DNA of 64,000 bases from Dolomedes plantarius (Eukaryota > Arthropoda > Arachnida > Araneae > Dolomedidae), in assembly GCA_907164885.2 (NCBI GenBank), contig OU015496.1, positions 184,936,781 to 185,000,780 on the forward strand, written 5' to 3'. How positions within the stretch are numbered: position 1 is the first letter of the stretch; each line of letters begins with the position of its first letter. The notes below the pieces were generated by a model. It searched no databases, was not told where the DNA came from, and saw only the letters and a program-made list of their open reading frames with translations. The position numbers were made by a program, and so were the translations under genes. Of this stretch, positions 1 to 10,186 are shown in pieces.

Positions 1-7
1 CACGAAT

Positions 8-352
8 GTGTGTTTCATGAAGGCCGGACGGGGCAACACAGAAGACAGGCTCTACTCTTCCCAACATCTTCAGGTCTTATCATTCAGCCAGTACATTCTC
101 TGGATCCATAGTTTCTCAGGATGTGACACTACATCAGCGATTTATGGTAAAAGCAAAGCAGCAATAGTACAATGTTTCCAGCGGTATGCCAATGAAACAA
201 CAAACATCGCTGACTCCAAATCTTCACCAGGACTTTACTGGAGCTGAGGAACGAATGTTCCTGCTCATGTTCCAGGCCCCGCCAAATGAGCATGATCTCA
301 ATCACCACAAGCACCTTTCATTTTTCGTTGTTCGTACTGACCCCATTAAGTA
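8..352 (+). pseudogene. Fragment of a GCDTTS-motif transposon-associated protein
   Basis: The frame from 8 gives FSQYILWIHSFSGCDTTSAI and YGKSK, matching the HAFSGCDTTSA.YGKGK motif of a large family of uncharacterised proteins spread with mobile elements in invertebrates. After a frameshift near 215-235 the reading continues as GAEERMFLLMFQAP...LN, also typical of that family, and stops at 352. It has no start and one frameshift, so it is a truncated relic. The family assignment is from memory of the motif only. Confidence 0.55.
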
Positions 353-398
353 AATTTAATAATTCATATAATTCATTAATAATCAATAATACATTATA

Positions 399-636
399 CA
401 CTATCCGGCCAAAAGTATCCGGACACCCCCCAAAGAAGTTGATCTAGCAGGTGACGTAATTTGATGCGTAACCGAAAGCTATAAAAGTATTGGTAGTGGT
501 TTGTCAGGTCCTATTTATGCGTTTGTGAGACGATGAGTAAGTAAAAGGAGCTTAGTGATCGTGGCATTATAGTGGGATGCCACCTTTGTGGGAAATCAGT
601 TCATGAAAATTCCGACATTCTACAGGAGCTAAAATG
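399..636 (+). mobile_element. Truncated Tc1-like transposon, 5' end
   Basis: A TA dinucleotide precedes CACTATCCGGCCAAAAGTAT, a Tc1-type inverted repeat. At 533 an ATG opens a frame reading MSK, a stop, then KELSDRGIIVGCHLCGKSVHE, typical of the transposase N-terminal helix-turn-helix. Similarity ends near 636 and no matching right end is visible. Confidence 0.7.
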
Positions 637-1821
637 ATAGTGAAGACTTTGTCTTGTTTGAAACTTTTTCCGAAGTATCAGATTGACGGCTTTTAATATA
701 TAGGAAAGCAGTTGAGGAAATAAATTGTATATAATATATTTAATGTAACTGTTGTTTGAACTTACTTTTGATAACCATTTTTTGATTATATGAACAACTT
801 TTATACGTTTTGGTTTGTTTCCTTACTTCCTCATTTGTACAAGTGTTCTTCTGTATATTATGAGATATACATTATACATACAGATATACATAATAAATTA
901 TTTATATGGGTTATGAATACTATACGTATCTAATTAAACACCATACAAAGTGATTAAGAGAGTTACAGACCATGGAAACGAAACTTGAGTGACGAGCATT
1001 TTACAAGCAAAATATTGAAAAGAACCCCTAAACTTCAAAACGCTCTAACTATTTAATTGGTGAAGATAAATTAGCATAACACTATACATTTCTGAATGAA
1101 ATGTTTCGCTCTACAACTTTCTCCATCACGAGTTTTCTGAGAAATGGAAGGGGAGAGAGTTAGAAGAGGAAGTTTGACGAGATACCTGAACCGCTACCAC
1201 TCTTTTTGAAAAATTTTCATATTCAACGGCTTGTATCTCGAAAACGGTAAACTTCGGTACAAACATGGATATACCATTTGGAAGGGAATTTTATAAGCTT
1301 TAATTTTTGGGAATGACATTTTTCTTTCCGACGCACCGTTTTCGAGATAAACGCCATAAACTGAAAAAAGTGACCTCAGAACCCTCCCCCCCGCGGCGCC
1401 TGAAATCGAGGGGACTTTATTATGCGTTGCTCAGGGGACCATCCCCTACACATTCCTGATAAAATCTCAACCCCTTCATTTAATGCATGATTCGCCGCCA
1501 TTTTGAGCTAATTTGACTGGACTATTACAACGAAAGAGTAGTTTTGAGCAATCAGTGCAAAGCGTAAACCTAATTAAATAATATATGTAATCAGAACCAA
1601 TGGGGGGGGGGGTTATAACCCCCATCAACCCCCTCTTGCATACGCCACTGAGTCTTTCCATTAGCTACTGAACTAATCCATATCTAAGATTCCCGTTTCC
1701 TACCTAGTCTTTCCATTAGCTACTGTAAATAAAAAGTTAGAAATAACAAAAACAAAAAAAACCTGACTGCATGTTAACTTTTGCAAACTTAAATATCAAG
1801 ATTTGAGCTAAACTCCAGGAT
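637..1821. other. Unassigned intergenic stretch
   Basis: No open frame or recognisable gene is present. The part around 1000-1480 is less AT-rich than its surroundings and reads like decayed repeat DNA. Poly-G at 1601-1612 interrupts it. I see no termini or target duplications that would define an element. Confidence 0.4.
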
Positions 1822-3280
1822 CAGTGTTTCTCAACCTGTGGGTCGCGAAATGTTTTCTGAGGGAGGGAGGGGTTACGGTTTTATTCAATTAAAATAATGT
1901 TTCGCGAATTTCACGAAAAAATTTTGTTAGTATTTATTTATCATGAAACTGGAAGGTAGTATTTTTTTTTTTTTTTTAAGGTAAAAATTGAAAGAGTAAA
2001 CCTATCGTCAGATATCTATAGCCTTTATTGGGTGGTCAATGTAAATCGCGGTCATTTACTACGTACGGCACACACATTCTAAACGTCAGTTTGTCTTTCA
2101 TCAGTTTGTGTTGCCGATATTGGCATTATTATTGTAGTTTCAACAATGGAATAAAGTAATTTTATTTAGGTAAGAGTTTCTCTGTTTTTATTGTTAAATA
2201 ATTCTGAATCCATGCGGAGGTTTTAATATTTTTAAAAATTTACTAGGGGCTTCGCCCCTCGGCTCGCTCCTCTGTTATAGCTAATAGCGAGATACATAGG
2301 GGTGATTCTCGAGCTATGTAACAGCTTCCATCCATTTTCTGTTGTCACTCTTCATGCGAAGGGCGTTTCATGAATGTTGAATTATCAGCTTTAAAATTCA
2401 ATTAAAAATCGAAAATTTAAGATATAGACTTGAAATTAGGTTTATATGAATAAGAAAGCCTTCTATTCCAGATGATGTAAATATTTTCTTTGTAAGATAA
2501 AAACTCGAGGAGCATCGATATTACATCCACATAGGGGACGATATTTCTTGAAAAACTGTCTTTCATTTTTTGATGAAAATATTAGTCTGTTTTAAAATAT
2601 TTTTAAACAAATGATGTCTAGTTTGAAAGAGAAATGTCTGTAGTCTTAGACTGTAAAAAGATCAAAATTCTACGATAATTTTTTGGCGAGTTTTCGCAAT
2701 CTGAAGATGAAAAAGTCAATATTTTCCCACAAAACATAAAATATAAAAAAAAAAAACTTAAAGTCCGACGAAGATGCGACATATCTTACTTTGGTCCCCC
2801 CATTTTTCTGCATCCATTGGTATTGCTCTCGACCCCATACCCCCAGCGATTTCGGAGGAGATAGCGTGACAAGCTTTTGACAGCGGCAGCGGGAGTTACT
2901 TTTTTTTAGAATAGAGATTATTATTATTTTTTAAATTAAAAATTTTTTTGTGTGGCTTTTCTGAATTGTTTTGTTCTTGCTTTTACACACCTTTGACTCA
3001 GGGAAGTTTCTTCACGTTCTCCATTTCTCATAATTGTTTTACAAATTTCATTTAAAAAAAATTAAATATTTAGTTGGTATTAAAATTATGGAATAATTCT
3101 ATTACATACATTTTAATACAATTATCAAAAGTATTAAATTATAACATTTTAGTGTTTTTCTTTTTCTTAAATGGTAGTTGAATGAAAAAACATAGGGAAG
3201 GGGAGGGGGTTGCAGTATGTGCGGAAACATTTGAAGGGGGGGGGGGTCGCGACTCGAAAAAAGGTTCGAAAAAACGATAG
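1822..3280. mobile_element. hAT-like non-autonomous element, interrupted
   Basis: The left end CAGTGTTTCTCAACCTGTGG followed by GTCGCGA is the hAT (Charlie-type) terminus. The right end has GGTCGCGACTCG then AAGGTTCGAAAAAACGATAG, a decayed inverted copy. Flanking 8-mers TCCAGGAT and TCCTTCCA agree only in part, so a target duplication is not proven. A Helitron sits inside at 2243-2917. Confidence 0.65.
2243..2917 (-). mobile_element. Helitron-like element nested in the hAT-like element
   Basis: On the minus strand it begins TCTCTATTCTAAAAAAAAGT after an A and ends with a GGGGCGAAGCCCC hairpin and CTAG before a T. These are the A|TC...CTAG|T insertion rules of Helitrons. It is 675 bp with no coding capacity. 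Confidence 0.7.
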
Positions 3281-3761
3281 TCCTTCCAACAAAGTCTACG
3301 TATCATCATTTAGCTAAGCTCAGTCTCTATCACAGAAAACAATATCGTATGTAATGCTGCAAACGATAGCTAACTGAGCAACATATTTTACAAATCTAAA
3401 CAAAAAATTACCTATTTTGAATGCTGAGTCATGATATAAAGTCACAGAAAACTACATATGATAAAATGAATGGACAGGATAATAATAAAAAAAATTGAGA
3501 CCTTTTTAAAAATTTTAAGGCTTACTATTGTAAAACAAAACTACCTCACAACAAACAAAAGATAACTATAGACATTAAACAATTAACCATTAACAAAAAG
3601 TTATAACTTTATTTTTCTAATGTGGAGATATTTAGAAAAATAAAATTTGCAAATTTATTGAGACCTGGGCGATCATCCACATTTTTGCAAATTTATTCTA
3701 CTGAAACTATGCACTTTTTCACTAAATCTACATTTTTTTACAGAAAAATATCTAATGTTGT

Positions 3762-3953
3762 GTTGTGACTGAATGGACATTATTATGTCCAAATGTCCAT
3801 TAATGGATGATAATGTTACACACCTTTGAATCATGTGAAACTATTTTTTCCATTGTTGAAACTACAATAATAATGCCAATATCGACAACAAACTGGATAT
3901 TGTCCAATTAATGGACATTATAATGTCCATTACTATGTCCATTCATTCACAAC
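3762..3953. mobile_element. Small MITE with imperfect inverted ends
   Basis: Ends read GTTGTGACTGAATGGACAT and, inverted from the right, GTTGTGAATGAATGGACAT. Inner GGACATTAT repeats add further symmetry. It is about 190 bp and non-coding. Confidence 0.55.
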
Positions 3954-4021
3954 TCTCCCCCCCTTTTTTCCCCTACGTTGAGAGACAGTCAAGAGATCAT
4001 AGCTCTCTCTTAGCAGCCCAA

Positions 4022-4203
4022 TACAAAGTAGCTCTGCTTTTACAGCTGTCAGTAGTAAATCTATAGTCCCTTAAAAAGGTGCACGTCATAAGATAATTAA
4101 AATCCATAATGTCTCCAGATGAACAAAGAGGACAGTCTGGAGAGTTTACCAAACCAATGTGGTAAAGAAGGCCCTTGTTGTGAGACATTCACCTTTTGTT
4201 ATT
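4022..4203 (-). repeat. 182-bp segment, perfect inverted copy of 5528-5709
   Basis: The minus strand encodes SHNKGLLYHIGLV...CPLCSSGDIMDFNYLMTC, reading on to a stop at 3997. CPLC...C resembles the zinc-knuckle seen at the C-terminal end of some LINE reverse transcriptases, but this is tentative. All 182 bases match the reverse complement of 5528-5709. This copy has the longer open frame, so it is the better candidate donor. Confidence 0.85.
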
Positions 4204-4367
4204 CAAAGCAAAGTCTTGCTGGCTACTTTATTATGGGAACAACATTTAGGTGGGCCAGCATTGCTCCCTATGAGGGGACAACACAGTAACGGACAAGCCT
4301 TACTCAGGATTTGAACCCAAGTCCTCTGCATGGAAGCTCATGACACCAACCACTATACTATGTGGAC
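4204..4367 (-). mobile_element. tRNA-derived SINE
   Basis: On the minus strand a tRNA-like head has an A box TAGTATAGTGG and a B box GGTTCAAATCC. It is followed by a body containing CATAGGGAGCAATGCTGGCC and CCCATAATAAA. The body matches the SINE at 28068-28319, which has a different head. The 182-bp repeat starts exactly where this SINE body ends. Confidence 0.75.
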
Positions 4368-4372
4368 AGCAA

Positions 4373-5011
4373 AAGTTAAAACAAGCATGCAACATTTTTT
4401 CATATCCTACAATGTTAATCTAAAAGTTTTAATTTTAATTTTCATGCCAAAAAGAGAAAGGTTGGTTGGTTTGGAGCACTAAGGCCCCCCTCCCTGCCAA
4501 AAAAAATGTAAGATACATGTGAGCTTTAAGAAAAAAGCCGATTTTGTAAAGTTTGAAAACAAAAATAAACCCTTTATCAAGCTTTAAGAAAAATATATAG
4601 AAACTTGCTAGGGGCTCCTAAAACGTTTCAATATTCAAGCTCTTTTAAGGGAATCCTCCAAATGAAAATCCTTTAAAATGTTTTAACGTAAGATTACGTT
4701 TCTAAATAAAGGTTCTACGAAAAGCGAAACTTTAGATGTCCTGTGTCGCAAGTTATAATTTTTGCTGCATGCCAAACCCAGTTTGTATCACTTGGGCAAG
4801 CAGTAAACAATTAAACAGAAAAGTACCAAAATGCGTCAAAATTTTGACATATATATATACATACGTACATATATATAGATACATATGTACATAACACACA
4901 CATACATATATACATACAACAGACGTAAGCAATGATAAGTAATCCTACATAAATAACCCATGGTTGTTTCATTAGAAGAGACTATCTGAAATTTTTTTTC
5001 GAGAGGTCTTA
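4373..5011. other. Unassigned intergenic stretch
   Basis: AT-rich sequence with a degenerate TA/TACA tract at 4850-4915. No gene or element ends were recognised. Confidence 0.4.
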
Positions 5012-5527
5012 TCTATATAAATTATTTGGTGTTCCGTAATGCACAGACCAAACCACTGGACCTAAAGGGCTGAAATTTTGTATGGCGATTCTTCTTATAG
5101 TGGAGGGGTACACTAAGAGAGATTTTTGAAAAATTCTTAGATTTTTTTAAAATTAAATTTTTAAGCTGTTTTTGTAACATTCTTTAAAGTTTGCATTTAA
5201 AATAATAATCCAAGGGTCATATCATGAGAAAAATGATAAAAATTCCTTTAAAATGAAATCTTTTTTGAATCTTTACCTCTATTTTCTGATTTTTGGTGAA
5301 TTTTTAAAGATTCATTTTTAGAATTTAATTTATTAAATGCTGATCACGTGGTTTCTTTTGTTTTTGTGATACTTTAAACTAATTTTGCGTCACGTGCATA
5401 ACAACGAAATAGACAATATTTTTATTTTTTTTCTTGCTAATGCAGCAGACGATTGGACATTATCCAAAAAAATATTAAAATACAGTAAAAGAAATATTCC
5501 TCAAACTCAAAGGCCCCAATAACACCC

Positions 5528-5709
5528 AATAACAAAAGGTGAATGTCTCACAACAAGGGCCTTCTTTACCACATTGGTTTGGTAAACTCTCCAGACTGTC
5601 CTCTTTGTTCATCTGGAGACATTATGGATTTTAATTATCTTATGACGTGCACCTTTTTAAGGGACTATAGATTTACTACTGACAGCTGTAAAAGCAGAGC
5701 TACTTTGTA
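5528..5709 (+). repeat. 182-bp segment inside Helitron, inverted copy of 4022-4203
   Basis: Identical over 182 bases to the reverse complement of 4022-4203, after which both flanks diverge at once. The encoded frame (5543-5755) begins identically and then runs into Helitron sequence. The segment is absent from sister Helitron copies. Confidence 0.85.
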
Positions 5710-5817
5710 CTATATTAATTGCACTATATTCTTTAGTATGTTCTATTACATTTAATTTGAATATTTAATCTAGAATTATTATTTAATGTAGAATTTAATG
5801 TAGAATGTTTGAATTTT

Positions 5818-5857
5818 AATATAGAAGAAAACTTTTACAAAAGTTTTCTTCTATATT
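5818..5857. repeat. 19-bp perfect hairpin, 2-nt loop
   Basis: AATATAGAAGAAAACTTTT is followed by AC and then its exact reverse complement. The core ACTTTTACAAAAGT recurs in another hairpin at 7469-7503. Confidence 0.85.
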
Positions 5858-6037
5858 ATTTTGTCTATAAAAATGTTACGATTTTTTTTATAAATATTTT
5901 TTTATTTTTTTTTTAAATCAATTGCATACATTGATTGTTGTATTTATTATATATATATATTTTGGCAGTAATTGCATACATTGACTGTTGAATTTAATTT
6001 GAATGTACTCCGTAGCAAAGTACGGGTTTTCAGCTAG

Positions 6038-6970
6038 CAAAATATAAAACAATTGAATTCAATACACTCTATTCCATCAGCTGTAGTTCTATGAAAGAAG
6101 AGTGATGTCACACAGTGATTTGCAACTGGATTTTTTAACAAGTTTTATTTAACCTGCCATTATACAAAATATGTATATCAAAAAATACAAATGAGTAAAA
6201 AACAGAAATATATAAAATAGACCAACTGCGGAAAGAAAGTACACATCTCAATCTATCACAATTTAAATATTGGCAATCAATGTTTAAGTATTCATTTCAC
6301 TCGGAAATCTCAACCTTCTGGCACAAAAAGGGGTAAAAAACTTCTTTTCAGAAATAGTTAGAAATGTGAGCAACTAAGATGTTTCATACCTTCATTAATG
6401 CCACTTAACTTATCACAGTAACAATATTGATTTACCAATCATATTACCATTATGTGCATTTTTATAGTAAGTTTGGCTACAGTTTTTAGAAAATCTCAAT
6501 CATGAAGGTATTACTATCTGTTAAGACTTCACTTGAACTTAGAATCTCTTTTTAAGGTATGAGATTTTTCCTAAAATTTTACAAAATATGCATGAGTAGA
6601 TGCAAATTTTAAACTCCATTTTGATTTGGCATCTATTTTTTAAGAAGCTGATTACTTACAAATTGCTTTACTTTTGAATATGAATTTTTTAACAGGGAAT
6701 TTAAATCTGTAATATATCTCGAAATAAAATTGGCTTTTTTCACAAAATAGTTTTAAAAGTGTAGTTAAGCATAAACTTTTTATGGAAACTTTTGCTTCCA
6801 TGAGTGAGAAGCAAAATTAAAAAAATATGCACTTGGTAACACTCAATTTAAAAAAAAATGCCATGGTAAAAATTCTCCATTATATAACAAGGGATTTCAT
6901 ACAAGCTCTGAGAAATTGAATCATCACCTTAAGAATGATGATTGTTCTTAAAAAATAAGTGATTTGAGTA
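6038..6970. other. Unassigned AT-rich stretch
   Basis: No gene, open frame or element ends were recognised. Confidence 0.4.
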
Positions 6971-7576
6971 TGGCTGGCATTACACTATAAAATTTCTTTG
7001 ACAAAGATCTTTTATAAAGCTTATTTCTATCTTTGAATAAAAGTTATACATAAAGGAATTGCTATGACCTCAAAATACTATTACACTACGTAAAGATTTT
7101 ATAAAAGTTTAATGTGATTACAGCTATGGATGAAGAAGTTGTATCTGCTGCTGCTGTAGTTAATGTATTGTCCACCTCCCATCTGAATAGACCTGGAACT
7201 GGTTTTAAAGTTGCAGCCTCGGGGAGGTTGATTCCCGAAATGAGGGGTCGATGACACATTTACAAAACCCAATCAGCATTTTGTAAGTTTCAAGACATTA
7301 GTTTCGGTTTTTATAATCAATATTTCAAACATCATATAAGAAATTATACCATTTGTATTCTGATATTAAGAGCTTCGTTGCCACCACAGACCACCTGTTG
7401 TCGGCCATGATTAACAATTAACCATCCCAGGAAATCTTTTATAAAATATAGGACGAAGAGCCTAACTATGATAAAAGAACTTTTACAAAAGTTTTCTTTT
7501 ATCAAAGTTGAGCTATTACTCCAACTTGTATTATAAAAGATCTTTGTCAAAGTACTTTTATATTGTAATGCTGGCC
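6971..7576. mobile_element. MITE with about 45-bp terminal inverted repeats
   Basis: The left end GGCTGGCATTACACTATAAA and the inverted right end GGCCAGCATTACAATATAAA continue inward to a shared CTTTGACAAAGATCTTTTAT. A TA flanks each side (6969-6970, 7577-7578), which may be a target duplication. A hairpin lies inside at 7469-7503. Confidence 0.75.
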
Positions 7577-7810
7577 TAAGTATTTTTTAATCTAACCTAT
7601 ATATATATATATAATAGTGTTCAATGACATTCAATGTTTTTGTGTAACATTTTTATATAATGTTTAATTTTCTTCCTATTCTTTCATTATTTCTTATATA
7701 TACACCAAAAATAAATAAATAAAAAGGGGAATGTGCCCCCTATGCACTCCACTGTTTTTTTTTTTATCGCTAATCTTTCATTATATCTTTCACATACACA
7801 AAAATGAATA

Positions 7811-7996
7811 CAGTCGAATCTGGTTAATTGGGCCACTGGTTAATCGGACCAGCCGCTTATTCGGACCGAATCCTAAAGAACCAAAACAATTCCTATTGCA
7901 TAAGCCTAATAGGGCATGTTCGTGTAATCGGACCAGCCGGTTATTAAGACCAAAATGATTGCATCCTGATGTAGTCCAATTAACTGGAATTGACTG
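7811..7996. mobile_element. Pogo-type MITE, family P, copy 1
   Basis: TA-flanked; the left end is CAGTCGAATCTGGTTAATTG and the inverted right end CAGTCAATTCCAGTTAATTG. It shares ends and internal GGACCAGCCGCTTATT-type boxes with the element at 60130-60275. Confidence 0.8.
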
Positions 7997-7998
7997 TA

Positions 7999-9985
7999 GA
8001 TACAAAGGTGAGTGATTTGCAAAAGGGGTTGGGCTGCCATACGGGGCTTGGGGGTAGCCCCCTAATTAATTCATAAAATTAATGCTGAGCATGAATATGT
8101 TATTTTATTTAACTATTTTATACGAATATTTAAGGAACTGTCTTTAATTTAATAATAACATTACCAATGTAATTCTTTAAATCTAAACTATGATACTTTT
8201 TAAATTGCAATAGAAATATACAAAATATTCTATGTTGTGAATATTGAGCAACTGTTAGAACTGCAAAGAATTAATTGGGAAAGGTCTAAAATCAAATCTT
8301 CGCAAGAAAATCCGACTCATCGGAATAATCCAATGCCAGAGGTAAGGTGGTTGCCCCTTGAATGAAAGCTTCAATGAGACATGCTTACCCACCCCTTAGA
8401 ATGTGTAGTGGCCCTTACCAATAAGCTAAGTGTGCAGTACCCTGTTCCCACTCCATGTTTTTAAGACCTGTTTCATTGCCTGAACGATAAGTTGGGAGAT
8501 GGTGGAAGTTTTATGACTTCTTTCTCTTGCTTGGAAGGGAAGGAAAAGGCATATGTTTTGAGGTAGTAAATGATTAAAAGTAAAAGGGCCTGAGTTTCCA
8601 ATCAGGAAGATGAATATTAAAACAAATAGACATTTATGGAAGAGGTAGTGGCCAAGCAGTCCCTGACAGATGTCTAGAGCCCCACAGAGATGGCCGAAGG
8701 ACAGAGAGAGAGTCACCCCAGCAAAGAGGCTGGATGGCTTGCAATGTGTTCACTGAGTGTAGAATTTTTAAAGTATATGTGTTATGTTTATTATGTCAAT
8801 ATGTTTTGTCAAATATTCATCATCCTCTTTGAGTAAAACCACTCAACCACTGTAACAATTCTACAGATGTAATATTTGGTGTAATCCTTAGGAAAACATA
8901 AAAGAATTAAATCTAAGATTTTGCCAAGAGGGGTGCCTAAACATAGTTGCTTAGCCGAATAACAACTTCATATGAAGCTCTGGTTAAAAGGTTACTTACA
9001 ATATTAATACCATAAAGATTGGACTACAATATATGATGGTAACATATATTACATATTTCACAAGATTATAACATCATGATAAATATGATAAACTATTTTC
9101 ACTTGTAATTGCACATTCAGGGTTGACTAATATGATATGACTTTATAAACATACATTTAAATTCTTAAAATAGATTTCTGCATTTGAGAACAAACAAATT
9201 TTAAAATATAAAGGAAATTTAAGTTTACAAGCATATGTACATATAATAGTATCTGAGAGTTAATCATAAATCTGAAGAACAGAAACTGAATTTTAATTCC
9301 CTATTTTAGGATATATAAAGGCAAGGCAATGTATATGTAATTGATTTTTAACTATTAAACTTATCACTTGATAATATCTAAATATTATAAACAAAATTTC
9401 AATAGTTCCTTTTTATGCCAACTTAAAAAATATCTTGGATTACGATATGTATCAGTAATTAAATTATACAACAATCAAATATTCATGTCTGACATTAATG
9501 AAAATTTGAAATGCTAAAATATTTTTCAGCCAAAAGGATGAAATACACAAAATCCGAAGTTTGATCATATGAAGATATACATTATAATCTATAAATATTT
9601 TAACAGTGATAAAGATAACACTTCAAAACTGCATTGTAAACAAAACAAATATTAATATATATATGTTCATATTTAAATAATAAATAAATACCTACATTAA
9701 TGTTGCTTAAAATGACAACAAATATTAAGCTCAAATCTCATCCCATTTTCAACTATAAATATCTTATAAGAACAACATTTAACATAAAATGCCTTTCTTC
9801 CTTTGTACTGCTATTAAAATCCCTTTAAAAATATTATGAACACAAATGACAATATACGTACAAACTGAGAGAAATGAAAAATGTTCTTTTCATCACACTG
9901 AAAACCATAACATAAGAATTGCTTTAAGTATAAATACAGCTTACAGTGGAGGCAAGTAGATGCAGCAGAAGATTTGAAAATTCTA
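7999..9985. other. Region downstream of FDPS stop
   Basis: This should include the FDPS 3' UTR (next to 9985) and intergenic DNA. The part at 8340-8760 is less AT-rich but has no recognisable gene; its longest frame shows no known motif. Confidence 0.4.
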
Positions 9986-10186
9986 TTATTTTTCTCTCTT
10001 ATACAGTTTTTGCAATAACGAGTTGAACAGTTTCTGCACAGACTTTCCAGGGAGATTATCAATCATTACGGTCAGTTCCTTCACCAGTGTCTGCTCACAT
10101 TCATAAAATTTCTCTTCCAAATGTAATTCCCGATACAGCTCCAAGACTTTAGAAACTGAACCTTCAGTGTTCACACCATAATGTTC
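9986..10186 (-). CDS. FDPS: FDPS exon 9: C-terminus and stop
   Basis: 66 codons plus TAA. It starts EHYGVNTEGSVSKVLELYRE and ends with LLQKLYKREK, the basic C-terminal tail that closes over the active site in FPPS. The acceptor is CTTTTCAG. Downstream (lower coordinates) should be the 3' UTR. No convincing AATAAA was identified on the minus strand close to the stop. Confidence 0.94.
   Translation of the reverse strand, partial: EHYGVNTEGSVSKVLELYRELHLEEKFYECEQTLVKELTVMIDNLPGKSVQKLFNSLLQKLYKREK

Larger units (their letters stand above)
5012..6037 (+). mobile_element. Helitron-like element, family A, copy 1, with inserted segments
   Basis: It starts A|TCTATATAAATT and ends GTACGGGTTTTCAGCTAG, matching the copies at 10590 and 23956 along most of its length. 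The base after CTAG is C rather than the usual T. Compared with the other copies it carries about 200 extra bases (5510-5725), including the 182-bp inverted duplicate, and an extra hairpin at 5818-5857. Confidence 0.75.
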
